This document shows, in pieces, positions 53,131-62,497 of a stretch of DNA of 64,000 nucleotides. The stretch is from the NCBI RefSeq assembly GCF_022637455.1, contig NZ_CP093341.1, forward strand, positions 2,852,001 through 2,916,000, written 5' to 3'. Both the position numbers and the translations under genes were made by a program. The notes under the pieces are model-generated. The model searched no databases and had not been told where the DNA came from. It saw only the letters and a list, made by a program, of their open reading frames with translations. Position 1 is the first letter of the stretch; every line of letters begins with the position of its first letter. Source of the DNA: Lysobacter sp. S4-A87. GTDB taxonomy: Bacteria; Pseudomonadota; Gammaproteobacteria; Xanthomonadales; Xanthomonadaceae.

Positions 53131-55380
53131 ATGAATGCCAAGACCACGTTATTCGCTTTCCTGCTGACCACACCGCTGGCATTGCTCGCGCAGTCCTCCG
53201 ATGGCGTCGACAAGAAGACCACCCAGGTCGAACTGCCGCAGCACGAGAAGCCGAACCTGATCAAGTCGATGGAACCGTCGCCGCTGCCGCGCGCGCCCAC
53301 CGCCGACCAGACCACCGCCGCCAAGCTCGTGTACGGACTGCTCTCCGACAGCCGCTACGCCTATCGCCCGGTGGCGCTCGACGACACCTTGTCGGCCGAC
53401 ATCTACAAGCGCTACCTGGAGTCGCTCGACGGCGGCAAGCAGTTCCTGACCGCGCAGGACGTCGCCAGGTTCGACGCCTACAAGCTCAAGTTCGACGACG
53501 CCATCAAGAGTGGCGACCTCGATCCGGCCTACGCGATCTTCGCCACCTACAAGCAGCGCGTCGACCAGCGCGTGACCTACGCGCGCAACCTGCTCAAGCA
53601 GGACATGTTCGATTTCACCGGCAGCGACCGCTACGAGTACGACCGCGAGGACGCACCGTGGGCGACCGATGCCGCCGCACTGGACACGCTGTGGAAGCAG
53701 TCGGTGCGCAACGACTGGCTGCGCCTGAAGCTCGCCGGCAAGAAGCCCGAGGACATCCGCAAGACGCTCGACAAGCGCTACGCCAACATGGGCAAGTCGA
53801 TCGCCGAGCTCAAGGGCGAGGACGTCTTCCAGACCTTCCTCAACAGCTACGCCAACTCGGTCGATCCGCACACCGATTACTTCACCCCGAAGACCGCCGA
53901 CAACTTCAACGTGTCGATGTCGCTGTCGCTCGAGGGCATCGGCGCGGTGCTGCAGAAGCAGGATGACGTCGTCGCGATCCGCGAGATCGTGCCCGGCGGT
54001 CCGGCCGGCAAGTCCAACAAGCTCAAGCCCGGTGACCGCGTCGTCGGCGTCGGCCAGGGCGAGAGCGGCGCGATGGAAGACGTGATCGGCTGGCGCATCG
54101 ACGATGTCGTCGCCAAGATCCGCGGCGCCAAGGGCACCAAGGTGCGCCTGGACGTGATCCCGGCCGAGGCCGGCCTCGACAGCCAGCCGCAGCGCATCGT
54201 GCTGGTGCGCGACAAGGTGCGCCTGGAAGACCAGGCCGCCAAGTCCAAGGTCATCACCATTCCGGCGATCAACGGCGCGCCGCAGCAGCGCATCGGCGTG
54301 ATCGAGCTGCCCGGCTTCTACCAGGACTTCGAAGGCCGCCGCAAGAACAGCGCCGACTACGCCTCGGCCACGCGCGACGTCGCCAAGCTGCTGACCAAGC
54401 TGCGCGAGGAGAAGGTCGATGGTGTCGTGCTCGACCTGCGCAACAACGGTGGCGGTTCGCTCAACGAAGCGATCGAACTGACCGGTCTGTTCATCGATCG
54501 CGGTCCGGTCGTGCAGGTGCGCGAATCCGGTGGCCGCGTCAGCGTCGAAGGCGACAACGACAGCGGCATTGCCTGGGAAGGTCCGCTGGCGGTGCTGATC
54601 AACCGCGGCTCGGCCTCGGCATCCGAGATCTTCGCCGGCGCCATCCAGGACTACGGTCGTGGCCTGGTCATCGGCGAAACCAGCTTCGGCAAGGGCACGG
54701 TGCAGAACCTGGTCGACCTCGACCGCTGGCCGGCCAACGAAGAAGCGCGCTTCGGCCAGGTCAAGCTGACCATCGCCCAGTTCTTCCGCGTCAGCGGTGG
54801 TTCGACGCAGAACAAGGGCGTGGTGCCCGACCTGTCGTACCCGGTTTCCGTCGACGCCAGCGAGTACGGCGAAAGCACCTACGACAACGCGCTGCCGTGG
54901 ACCCGCATCTCGGCGGTGCCGCACACCGCGTACGGCAACTTCGCACCGCTCCTGCCCAAGCTCGAGACGCTGCACACCGCCCGCATCGCCAAGGACAAGG
55001 AATTCCAGTGGTGGTCGGACGACGTTGCCCAGTTCCGCGAGGAGCGCGCCAAGAAGTGGGTGAGCCTCAACGAGGCCGAGCGCCGCAGCGAGCGTGACCG
55101 CGACGACAGCAAGCGCAAGCAGCGCCAGGAAGAGCGCAAGGCGCTGGGCCTGGACCTGGATCCTCTCGCCGACGACTACAACGACGACGGCCTGGCGGCG
55201 AACGAGCGCGACATCGCCAAGGATGCCGAACGCGAGAAGCTGGCCGAGAACCGTCCGGACCCGCTGCTGCGCGAATCGGCGGCGATCCTGGCCGATGCGG
55301 TTCACCTGCTCAACAACGACCGCCAGCTCTCCACGCTGGTGCTGCCGACGGCGACCACGGTGGGTCACTGGGCGGACTGA
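53131..55380 (+). CDS. prc: tail-specific periplasmic protease Prc (Tsp), S41A
   Basis: Processing protease (749 aa) that degrades proteins by their C-terminal tails and, in other gammaproteobacteria, wall hydrolases such as MepS. The signal peptide is cleaved near LLAQS. The N-terminal helical domain is followed by PDZ (about 265-350, VPGGPAGKSNKLKPGDRVVG) and the protease core with Ser in GSASASEIF (about 495) and Lys in TSFGKGTVQ (about 520). The C-terminal domain is highly charged (KRKQRQEERKALGLDLD). Length matches gammaproteobacterial Prc rather than the shorter CtpA. Confidence 0.95.
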   Translation: MNAKTTLFAFLLTTPLALLAQSSDGVDKKTTQVELPQHEKPNLIKSMEPSPLPRAPTADQTTAAKLVYGLLSDSRYAYRPVALDDTLSADIYKRYLESLDGGKQFLTAQDVARFDAYKLKFDDAIKSGDLDPAYAIFATYKQRVDQRVTYARNLLKQDMFDFTGSDRYEYDREDAPWATDAAALDTLWKQSVRNDWLRLKLAGKKPEDIRKTLDKRYANMGKSIAELKGEDVFQTFLNSYANSVDPHTDYFTPKTADNFNVSMSLSLEGIGAVLQKQDDVVAIREIVPGGPAGKSNKLKPGDRVVGVGQGESGAMEDVIGWRIDDVVAKIRGAKGTKVRLDVIPAEAGLDSQPQRIVLVRDKVRLEDQAAKSKVITIPAINGAPQQRIGVIELPGFYQDFEGRRKNSADYASATRDVAKLLTKLREEKVDGVVLDLRNNGGGSLNEAIELTGLFIDRGPVVQVRESGGRVSVEGDNDSGIAWEGPLAVLINRGSASASEIFAGAIQDYGRGLVIGETSFGKGTVQNLVDLDRWPANEEARFGQVKLTIAQFFRVSGGSTQNKGVVPDLSYPVSVDASEYGESTYDNALPWTRISAVPHTAYGNFAPLLPKLETLHTARIAKDKEFQWWSDDVAQFREERAKKWVSLNEAERRSERDRDDSKRKQRQEERKALGLDLDPLADDYNDDGLAANERDIAKDAEREKLAENRPDPLLRESAAILADAVHLLNNDRQLSTLVLPTATTVGHWAD

Positions 55381-55391
55381 TTCCCGAACTT

Positions 55392-55430
55392 CCCCCTCTC
55401 CCGCTTGCGGGAGAGGGTCGGGGTGAGGGC
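55392..55430. terminator. CCCTCTCCCGC palindromic repeat after prc
   Basis: Perfect 11-bp stem CCCTCTCCCGC-TT-GCGGGAGAGGG (55394-55417), followed by TCGGGGTGAGGGC, the usual end of this repeat group. It is a probable terminator for prc. Confidence 0.6.
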
Positions 55431-55469
55431 AGGGCGCCCCTCGCGCCTGCCGCAACAAGAATCGGATAG

Positions 55470-55489
55470 CGGGCGCCTCAGGGCGCCCG
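55470..55489 (+). terminator. second hairpin before the methyltransferase gene
   Basis: CGGGCGCC-TCA-GGGCGCCCG, 15 bases before ATG 55504. It could be a second prc terminator or affect initiation of the following gene. TACGCT (55491-55496) directly after it may be a -10 box. Confidence 0.4.
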
Positions 55490-55503
55490 TTACGCTTTGC
55501 CCC

Positions 55504-56334
55504 ATGAACACTGTCCGCCAGCTCCGCGACAAGCTCGACCACGCCCGGCAACTGCTCGAGGCCGGCGAGCCGACGCTGACCGAAATCGCTGCCACGGTTG
55601 GCCTGAGTGCCTCGCACCTGCAGCGCCAGTTCGTCGCCCGCTTCGGCCTGAGCCCGGCCGAGTACCTCGCCCAGCGCAAGCTCGGCACCCTCAAGGTTGC
55701 GTTGCGCGAAGGCAGTGATGTCAGTGCGGCGCTATACGACGCCGGCTACGGATCGCCCTCGCGCGTGTACGAGGGTGGGGCGGCGAAGCTGGGCATGACG
55801 CCGGCACGCTATCGCGCCGGTGGTGCCGGCGAGCAGATCCGCTGGAGCATCGCCCCGACCGCGCTGGGCCAGGCGCTGGTGGCGACCACCGAACGCGGCG
55901 TGTGCATGATCGAACTGGGCGAGGACGCGCAGCTGCTCGAGGCGCGCCTGCAGGAAGAGTTTCCGCAGGCGCAGCTCCAGCGTGTGGATGTTGGCCGCGA
56001 CGAGTTCCTCGCGCCGCGCCTGCGCGCCGTCGCCGACGCACTGGCCGACAAGCAGGCGCAGGTGCCGGTGGACCTGATCGGTACCGCGTTCCAGAAGAAG
56101 GTGTGGGACGCGCTGATGAAGATCCCGCGCGGCGAAACGCGCAGCTACGCCGAAGTCGCGCGCGCGATCGGACAGCCGCGGGCGACGCGCGCCGTGGCCA
56201 GTGCCTGCGCCGGCAACCACCTGGCGATCGTGGTGCCGTGCCATCGCGTGATCCGTGGCGATGGATCGCTGGGCGGCTATCGCTGGGGGCTGCCGATGAA
56301 GCAGAAGGTGCTGGCGCGCGAACGCGCCGCCTGA
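55504..56334 (+). CDS. AraC-type HTH fused to methylguanine-DNA methyltransferase
   Basis: A 276-residue fusion protein. Residues 1-100 are a helix-turn-helix of AraC type (LTEIAATVGLSASHLQRQFV). The C-terminal 170 residues are an O6-alkylguanine methyltransferase with VPCHRVIRGDG, where Cys246 accepts the methyl group, and the Arg-finger region RATRAVASACAGN. Ada has the same order, but its N-terminal Cys4 zinc domain that senses methyl phosphotriesters is absent here. It should repair O6-methylguanine; whether it also regulates is open. The HTH may only bind DNA. Confidence 0.9.
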   Translation: MNTVRQLRDKLDHARQLLEAGEPTLTEIAATVGLSASHLQRQFVARFGLSPAEYLAQRKLGTLKVALREGSDVSAALYDAGYGSPSRVYEGGAAKLGMTPARYRAGGAGEQIRWSIAPTALGQALVATTERGVCMIELGEDAQLLEARLQEEFPQAQLQRVDVGRDEFLAPRLRAVADALADKQAQVPVDLIGTAFQKKVWDALMKIPRGETRSYAEVARAIGQPRATRAVASACAGNHLAIVVPCHRVIRGDGSLGGYRWGLPMKQKVLARERAA

Positions 56335-56339
56335 CACCG

Positions 56340-56813
56340 CTACTTCCTGCGCTTGGCCGGTGCCCGCGTCGGCACATGCAGCCCCGCCTTCACCACGTCG
56401 AACACCATCCGCGTCTCGTAGCGCTTGATGTTGCCCTCGTCCATGAACAACCGGTCCGCCACTTCGCGGCAGTGCGCCACGCCGGTGGTCGACAGGATCA
56501 CCAGGTAGTCCCACTCGCCGGCCAGCGTGTAGCACTGCTGCACTTCCGGTGCCGTGCGCATGCGCGCGTGGAACGCGGCGTGCAGCTTGGCCGACTCGCG
56601 CTCCATCGCCACCAGTACCGTCGCCAGCGTGGTGCCGAGCTGCGTGGGGTCGAGCACGGCGATCTGCCGCAGCAGGCCGCTCTTGCGGTAGCGGGTGAGC
56701 CTGCGCTGCACGGCGCTGGCCGACAGCCCGACCGCTTCGCCGAGCGCGGTCAGCGTCACCGAGGCATCGCGTTGCAGCAGCTCCAGCAGGCGATGGTCGA
56801 ACTCGTCCAGCAT
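56340..56813 (-). CDS. Lrp/AsnC-family transcriptional regulator
   Basis: A 157-residue regulator: N-terminal helix-turn-helix (LLQRDASVTLTALGEAVGLS, then AVQRRLTRYRKSGLL) and a C-terminal RAM ligand-binding domain (TLATVLVAMERESAKLHAAF, then GEWDYLVILS). It is convergent with the methyltransferase and divergent from yedA. A perfect palindrome lies 12 bases upstream of its ATG. Autoregulation and control of the two EamA exporters beyond are likely but not shown. ATG 56813 is preferred over GTG 56816. Confidence 0.92.
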   Translation of the reverse strand: MLDEFDHRLLELLQRDASVTLTALGEAVGLSASAVQRRLTRYRKSGLLRQIAVLDPTQLGTTLATVLVAMERESAKLHAAFHARMRTAPEVQQCYTLAGEWDYLVILSTTGVAHCREVADRLFMDEGNIKRYETRMVFDVVKAGLHVPTRAPAKRRK

Positions 56814-56824
56814 CACGGGCGCCT

Positions 56825-56839
56825 CGCAAAATTTTTGCG
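56825..56839. promoter_or_regulatory. perfect 15-bp palindrome, probable Lrp-type operator
   Basis: CGCAAAA-T-TTTTGCG (56825-56839), in the divergent region between the lrp-type gene and yedA. Lrp/AsnC proteins bind such AT-centred 15-bp palindromes. An AT-rich TATAAC (about 56853) lies nearby and may be a -10 box. Confidence 0.65.
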
Positions 56840-57018
56840 TTTCTGCGCACGATATAACAATCGCGTCGCGGCCGCTGCCGTTACGATTCAGTCATCCGAA
56901 CGTCTCCAGCACCGGCGGTGCGGCGTCCCGGCCGTCGCTGACGGCACGAGGTGCGCTGCACGGCGCGGTGCTGGTCGCGTCGGAGGGCAGCACCCACCCA
57001 CCCCCACGTGGAATCCGC

Positions 57019-57978
57019 ATGAGCACCGCTGCACCCACCGCCGCCCGCGCCGCTCCCGGCGCGCTTGCCGTCGCCATTGCCCTGGCCTCGGTCTACATCC
57101 TCTGGGGCTCGACTTACCTGGCGATCCGCTTCGCCCTGGAAAGCTATCCGCCGTTCCTGCTCGGCGCAGGGCGCATGTTCCTGGCCGGCGCGATCATGTA
57201 CGCAGTGCTGCGCTGGCGCGGCGTGCCCAGGCCGACCGGCAAGCAGTGGCGCACGCTGTGGGTGCTGTCGATCTGGATGGTGCTGCTGTCCAACGGCCTG
57301 GTGAACCTGGCCGAGACCGAAGTCGGCTCCGGCCTTGCGGCCATCGCCGTGGCCTCGATGCCGCTGTTCGCCGGCGTGTTCGCGATGCTGCGCGGCCGTC
57401 ACCCGTCGAAGATCGAATGGGTCGGCCTGATCATCGGCTTCCTCGGCGTGCTCTGGCTCAATGCCGGCGGCGAGCTGTCGTCGTCGATGCTCGGCCTGGT
57501 GTGCCTGGTGATCGCACCGATCGCGTGGGCCTGGGGCTCGATCTGGAGCCGTGACCAGGACCTGCCGCAACCGTTCATGTCCGCCGCCGGGCAGATGCTC
57601 ACCGGCAGCGTGTGGATGCTGATCGCCGCCGGGCTGCACGGCGAGCGCATGACCGCGATGCCCAGCGCCAGCGCCACCACCGCGCTGCTGTACCTGGTCG
57701 TGGCCGGCTCGATCTTCGGCTTCACCGCCTACATCTGGCTGCTGCATCATGTGCGTCCGGCGCTGGCGACCAGCTATGCCTACGTCAATCCGCCGATCGC
57801 GGTGCTGTTCGGCGCGCTGATCGGCGGCGAGCACTTCACCGCGCACGACCTGGGCGCGATGGCGGTGATCCTGGTCGGCGTGGTCATCATCACCCTGGCC
57901 AAGGCGCGCGCGGGCAAGTCGACGCCGGCAGCCGCAGCTGCACAGCCTGCGTCTGCGCCTTCAGAGCCGGCAGCATGA
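57019..57978 (+). CDS. yedA: EamA-family exporter YedA
   Basis: Inner-membrane drug/metabolite transporter (319 aa, ten helices in two EamA repeats). VYILWGSTYLAIRFALESYP, GAGRMFLAGAIMY and the second repeat TSYAYVNPPIAVLFGALIGGE match YedA closely. The tail is Ala/Pro-rich. It overlaps rarD by four bases, and both probably export amino acids or toxic metabolites. The divergent Lrp-type regulator is the likely controller, as Lrp proteins often govern amino-acid exporters. Confidence 0.9.
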   Translation: MSTAAPTAARAAPGALAVAIALASVYILWGSTYLAIRFALESYPPFLLGAGRMFLAGAIMYAVLRWRGVPRPTGKQWRTLWVLSIWMVLLSNGLVNLAETEVGSGLAAIAVASMPLFAGVFAMLRGRHPSKIEWVGLIIGFLGVLWLNAGGELSSSMLGLVCLVIAPIAWAWGSIWSRDQDLPQPFMSAAGQMLTGSVWMLIAAGLHGERMTAMPSASATTALLYLVVAGSIFGFTAYIWLLHHVRPALATSYAYVNPPIAVLFGALIGGEHFTAHDLGAMAVILVGVVIITLAKARAGKSTPAAAAAQPASAPSEPAA

Positions 57979-58880
57979 GCGACCACGCCACCGTGCGCGG
58001 CGGCCTCTGGGTCGCGGCTGCGTCATTCGTGCTGTGGGGGCTGATGCCGTTGTACTGGCATCTGCTGAAGGTGGTGCCGTCGCTGCAGATCGTGATGCAT
58101 CGCATCGTCTGGAGCGCGCTGCTGGTGGCTGCGTGGCTGGTCTGGAAGCAGGGCCGCGGCTGGCTGCGCGCGACCCTGGCGCGACCGCGCGCGGCGTGGA
58201 TGCTGGCGCTCAGTGGCACGCTGATCGCGTTCAACTGGGGCCTGTACGTGTGGGCGGTGAACGCTGGCCACGTGGTCGAGAGCAGCCTGGGCTATTTCAT
58301 CAATCCGCTGGTGAGCGTGCTGTTCGGCGTGGTGTTCCTGCACGAGCGGCTCAACCGCGTGCAGTGGCTGTCGGTGGCGCTGGCGGCGACCGGCGTGGCG
58401 TGGCTGACCTGGCAGTACGGCCAGCCGCCGTGGATCGCCATTGGCCTGGCGCTGTCGTTCGCGCTGTACGGGCTGATCCGCAAGCTGGTGGCGGTCGATG
58501 CGGTCAGTGGGCTGGGGGTGGAGAGTGTGTATCTGTTCCTGCCGGCGCTGCTGGTGTTGCTGTGGTGCGAGACGCAGGGCAGTGGCCACTTCGCCAGTGG
58601 CTGGAGCCTGGGCGTCGATGCGCTGCTGGTGTTCTGCGGGGTGCTGACGGCGCTGCCGCTGATCGGCTTCGCTTTCGCGGTGCGTCGTGTGCCGTTGTCG
58701 GTGGTCGGGCTGATGCAGTACATCGCTCCGACCATCCAGTTCCTGCTCGGCGTGCTGGTCTTCGGTGAGGCATTCGACCGTGATCGCGCCACCGGCTTCA
58801 TCTTCATCTGGGTGGCGCTGGCGATCTTCGCGATCGACGGGCTGATGCGCGCGCGCAGGATGTCGGTGCAGCCTGCCTGA
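57975..58880 (+). CDS. rarD: EamA-family protein RarD
   Basis: A ten-helix inner-membrane transporter (301 aa). FVLWGLMPLYWHLLKVVPSL and HRIVWSALLVA at the start and ALPLIGFAFAVRRVPLSVVG with GLMQYIAPTIQFLLGVLVF near the end are RarD signatures. In E. coli it was named for chloramphenicol resistance, but its true substrate is unknown. ATG 57975 overlaps the yedA stop as ATGA. Confidence 0.92.
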   Translation: MSDHATVRGGLWVAAASFVLWGLMPLYWHLLKVVPSLQIVMHRIVWSALLVAAWLVWKQGRGWLRATLARPRAAWMLALSGTLIAFNWGLYVWAVNAGHVVESSLGYFINPLVSVLFGVVFLHERLNRVQWLSVALAATGVAWLTWQYGQPPWIAIGLALSFALYGLIRKLVAVDAVSGLGVESVYLFLPALLVLLWCETQGSGHFASGWSLGVDALLVFCGVLTALPLIGFAFAVRRVPLSVVGLMQYIAPTIQFLLGVLVFGEAFDRDRATGFIFIWVALAIFAIDGLMRARRMSVQPA

Positions 58881-58894
58881 GGCCTGCTATTGAG

Positions 58895-58975
58895 CCCCTC
58901 TCCTGATTGCGGGAGTGGGGTTTGGGTGCGTTCCGCGAGCAACGTCCATGGATCCCCGCCTTCGCGGGGATGACG
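58895..58975. repeat. two repeat fragments after rarD
   Basis: A degenerate CCCCTCTC-GGGAGTGGGG hairpin (58895-58920) is followed by a single REP arm (58942-58975, starting ACGTCCATGGATCCCCGCC) that matches the right arm of 20929-21011 except for a few bases. Confidence 0.75.
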
Positions 58976-59040
58976 GTGAGGGGACGACGCCACTCCGCAG
59001 ACGCAAGCCTTGCCCCCCCCAAAAGCCGTCATCCAGCCAG

Positions 59041-59064
59041 AAAAAAGGGACGCCGAAGCGTCCC
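59041..59064 (-). terminator. intrinsic terminator of the ABC exporter operon
   Basis: On the minus strand: GGGACGC-TTCG-GCGTCCC (59064-59047) followed by six T. A UUCG tetraloop with a T-run makes a textbook terminator, 25 bases after the last permease gene. Confidence 0.9.
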
Positions 59065-59088
59065 CTTTCCTTGGAGCCGTTCTGATGA

Positions 59089-60405
59089 TTACGCCGCGCG
59101 CAACGCCTCGGTCACCGGCAGGCGCGCCGCGCGCAGGGCCGGGAACAGGCCGCCGACCAGGCCGATGCCGAGCGCCCACTTCAGGCCGTTCCACAACAGC
59201 TCCGGCGAGACCTTGAACTGGAACATCACCTGGCTGAAGTTGTTGCCCAGCGTCGACACGCTGTAACCGTTGAAGATCAGCCACGCGATCGCACCGCCGA
59301 CCAGGCCGCCCAGCAGCGCCAGCAGCATCGTCTCCAGCATCACCGCCACCACCACCGGCAGGCCGCGGAAACCAATGGCGCGCATCGTCGCAATCTCGCG
59401 CGCACGCCCGGCCACCGCCGCGTACATGGTGTTCAACGCGCCGAACACCGCGCCCACCGCCATGATGCCGCCGATGATCGTGCCGAGGATCTTGAGGAAC
59501 TTGCTCAGGCCCTCGGACTGCTTGGCGTAATAGTGGCGCGTCGTGTCGACGTCGAGCTTCAGGCGCGGATCGGCGGCCATCGCGGCCTTGAGCTTCTTGA
59601 AGCCGTCCTTGCCGTCGAGCTTGGCCGTCACCGACTGGTACGCGTTGCGGCGATAGGTCGAGCCGAGCGTGTCGGCGTCGGCCCACAGTTCCGAATCGTG
59701 CGAATCGCCCGAAGCGAACACGCCGACCACGGTCCATACCTGGTTGGCGAGTTCGAGCTGCTTGCCGACTTCCAGGTTGACGTACTGCTTCTTCGCGCCC
59801 TGGCCGACCACCAGCTCACGCATGCCGGGGTTGAACTTGCGACCTTCGACGATCTTCACCTGCGGCCGCAGGGTCCACGCCGCCTCGCCGACGCCGCGCA
59901 GCTGCGCATTGGCATCGGTGTGGTCGGCCTTGGTCACCATGTTGACCACCTGCGACAGCTCCGGCGAAAGCGCCGGGCGGCCGTCGGCCCCCTTGGCGAT
60001 GCCGGCCAGCGAACTGATCAGCGGCACCTGGTCGCGCGTGATCACCGAGTTGGTCTCGGCCTGCGAACCGCCGCGCAGGATGATCGCGGTTTCGTCGTTG
60101 CCGGTCTGCTTGAGCGTGGCCTCGAAGCCGGCGCCCATCGCCAGCATCGCCACCAGTACGCCGACCACGCCGGCGATGCCGACCACGATCACCGCCGACG
60201 GACCCCAGCGCTGCGGAAGGCTGGCAATGCCGATCTTCGCCGCCTCCAGCGCCAGTCGACCGGTCCGGGTCAGCAGCAGCCACAGCACCAGCGCCACCAG
60301 CACCGCCAGAACGCCATACCAGGGCAGCATCGTCCAGGCCACCAGGCCTGCGACCAGTGCCAGCACCACGCCGAGATTGCCCAGCCATTTCTTCATGCGG
60401 CTCAT
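59089..60405 (-). CDS. FtsX/MacB-type ABC permease, second
   Basis: Inner-membrane permease (438 aa). It has an extra pair of helices at the N-terminus (about 9-45), then the MacB-type core: helix (about 70-95), a large periplasmic domain (about 100-300) and three C-terminal helices, including MAVGAVFGALNTMYAAVAGR and AREIATMRAIGFRG, the conserved FtsX motif. It is the last gene of the operon, 12 bases after the first permease. The two permeases differ clearly in sequence and length, so they probably form a heterodimer. Confidence 0.9.
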   Translation of the reverse strand: MSRMKKWLGNLGVVLALVAGLVAWTMLPWYGVLAVLVALVLWLLLTRTGRLALEAAKIGIASLPQRWGPSAVIVVGIAGVVGVLVAMLAMGAGFEATLKQTGNDETAIILRGGSQAETNSVITRDQVPLISSLAGIAKGADGRPALSPELSQVVNMVTKADHTDANAQLRGVGEAAWTLRPQVKIVEGRKFNPGMRELVVGQGAKKQYVNLEVGKQLELANQVWTVVGVFASGDSHDSELWADADTLGSTYRRNAYQSVTAKLDGKDGFKKLKAAMAADPRLKLDVDTTRHYYAKQSEGLSKFLKILGTIIGGIMAVGAVFGALNTMYAAVAGRAREIATMRAIGFRGLPVVVAVMLETMLLALLGGLVGGAIAWLIFNGYSVSTLGNNFSQVMFQFKVSPELLWNGLKWALGIGLVGGLFPALRAARLPVTEALRAA

Positions 60406-60417
60406 GTGTGATTCCCC

Positions 60418-61575
60418 TTATCGGCCCGCGAGGGCGTCGACAATGTTCAGGCGCATCGCGCGCAGGGCCGGCAGCAGGCCGACGCCCACGCCGATGGCGA
60501 GCATCAGGCCGATACCGAGCAGCCAGGTCGCGCGGGGCATGTGCGGGAGCTGGATCAGCCCCATGCTCGCCGCGCTCACCGCCGGCATCACGATCGCCGC
60601 GATGCCCAGGCCGATCAGCCCGCCGATCACCACCAGCAGCGTCGCCTCGGCCAGCACCAGCCACAGCACGCTGCGGTTGGAGAAACCGATCGTCTTGAGC
60701 ACCGCCAGCTCCGGAATGCGCTCACGCACGGCCTGCGCCATCGTGTTGCCGGTCAGCAGGACAAGGGTGAAGAACACCGCGCCCATGATCGAGGTGACGA
60801 TCAGGCCGATGTCGCCGATCTGCTTGAAGAAGGCCTGGTTGAAGGCCTGCTCGGTCTGCGTCTTGGTCTCGTGGTCGGAGTTGTCAGACAGCGCATCGAT
60901 CGCGCGCGCGACCTGGGTCGACTGGTTGGCATTGACCAGGTCCACCACGTACCAGTGCACCTGGCCCTTGCTGAAGTCGTTGGCCTCGTCGAAGTACTTC
61001 CAGTTGAACATCAACTGCTTTTCTTCGCCCTTGCGACTGTTGTCGGCGAGCTTGAAGATGCCGACCAGCTTGAACGTCCAGTTGTTGCTGCCCTTGGTCG
61101 GGAAGATCGTTGCCTGCAGCGGAATCGTGTCGCCGATCTTCCAGCCGTGCAGCTTGGCCAGCGCCTCGCCGACGATGGCGCCGTTCTGCGTTGCGTAGAA
61201 CGCCTTCAACTGGTCGGGCGGGATGATGTACTCCGGGTACAGCTCGATATAGCCCGGGCCGACGGAGAAGTTGGGGAAGAAGTTTTTCGGATCCTGGTAG
61301 ATGCCACCGAACCAGGTCGCGTACGAGGCCTTTGCCACGCCGGGAACCTGTTCGATCTGCGTCTGCAGGCGGTACGGCAGCGACTGGGTGATCGACAGCT
61401 TGGACGTGGTGATCAGGCGATCGTAGCCGGCGACGTTGGCGCTGGAGTTGAACGCCACGCGCACCGAGTCGAGCATCCCGAACAGCAGGAATGCGGTGAT
61501 CACCGACAACAGCGTCAGGAACGTGCGGGTCTTGCTGCGGAACAGCGCGGCCCAGATCAGGTGCAGGTATTTCAT
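60418..61575 (-). CDS. FtsX/MacB-type ABC permease, first
   Basis: Inner-membrane permease (385 aa) with one N-terminal helix (TFLTLLSVITAFLLFGMLDS), a periplasmic MacB-type domain (about 45-255) and three C-terminal helices with the motif RERIPELAVLKTIGFSNRSV. AGGAAG lies upstream of ATG 61575. It follows the ATPase gene after 148 bases that hold two palindromic repeats. The family exports lipoproteins, peptides or macrolides, or acts mechanically; the substrate here is unknown. Confidence 0.9.
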   Translation of the reverse strand: MKYLHLIWAALFRSKTRTFLTLLSVITAFLLFGMLDSVRVAFNSSANVAGYDRLITTSKLSITQSLPYRLQTQIEQVPGVAKASYATWFGGIYQDPKNFFPNFSVGPGYIELYPEYIIPPDQLKAFYATQNGAIVGEALAKLHGWKIGDTIPLQATIFPTKGSNNWTFKLVGIFKLADNSRKGEEKQLMFNWKYFDEANDFSKGQVHWYVVDLVNANQSTQVARAIDALSDNSDHETKTQTEQAFNQAFFKQIGDIGLIVTSIMGAVFFTLVLLTGNTMAQAVRERIPELAVLKTIGFSNRSVLWLVLAEATLLVVIGGLIGLGIAAIVMPAVSAASMGLIQLPHMPRATWLLGIGLMLAIGVGVGLLPALRAMRLNIVDALAGR

Positions 61576-61607
61576 CTCTGCTTCCTCGAAACTCTGATGA
61601 TCCCTTC

Positions 61608-61713
61608 ACCCGCGCGCGGGAGAAGGTGCCCGAAGGGCGGATGAGGGAGGGCGGCCGAAACGTGTCCGCGCGCTGCCCCCACCCCAACCCCTCTCCCGCA
61701 GGCGGGAGAGGGG
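61608..61713. repeat. two palindromic repeats inside the ABC operon
   Basis: CACCCGCGCGCGGGAG (about 61608-61623) and CCCCTCTCCCG-CAGG-CGGGAGAGGGG (61688-61713, perfect 11-bp stem). They lie between the ATPase and first permease genes and may lower expression of the distal genes. Confidence 0.6.
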
Positions 61714-61723
61714 CTACGGAATG

Positions 61724-62419
<696 letters not shown>

Positions 62420-62497
62420 TGCGACGTCCTCGAAACGGTAGGAGGAGGAACTGCGTTGATATTTCTGCGTTGATTGCTGAGGTGGATTGCCTGGTGC

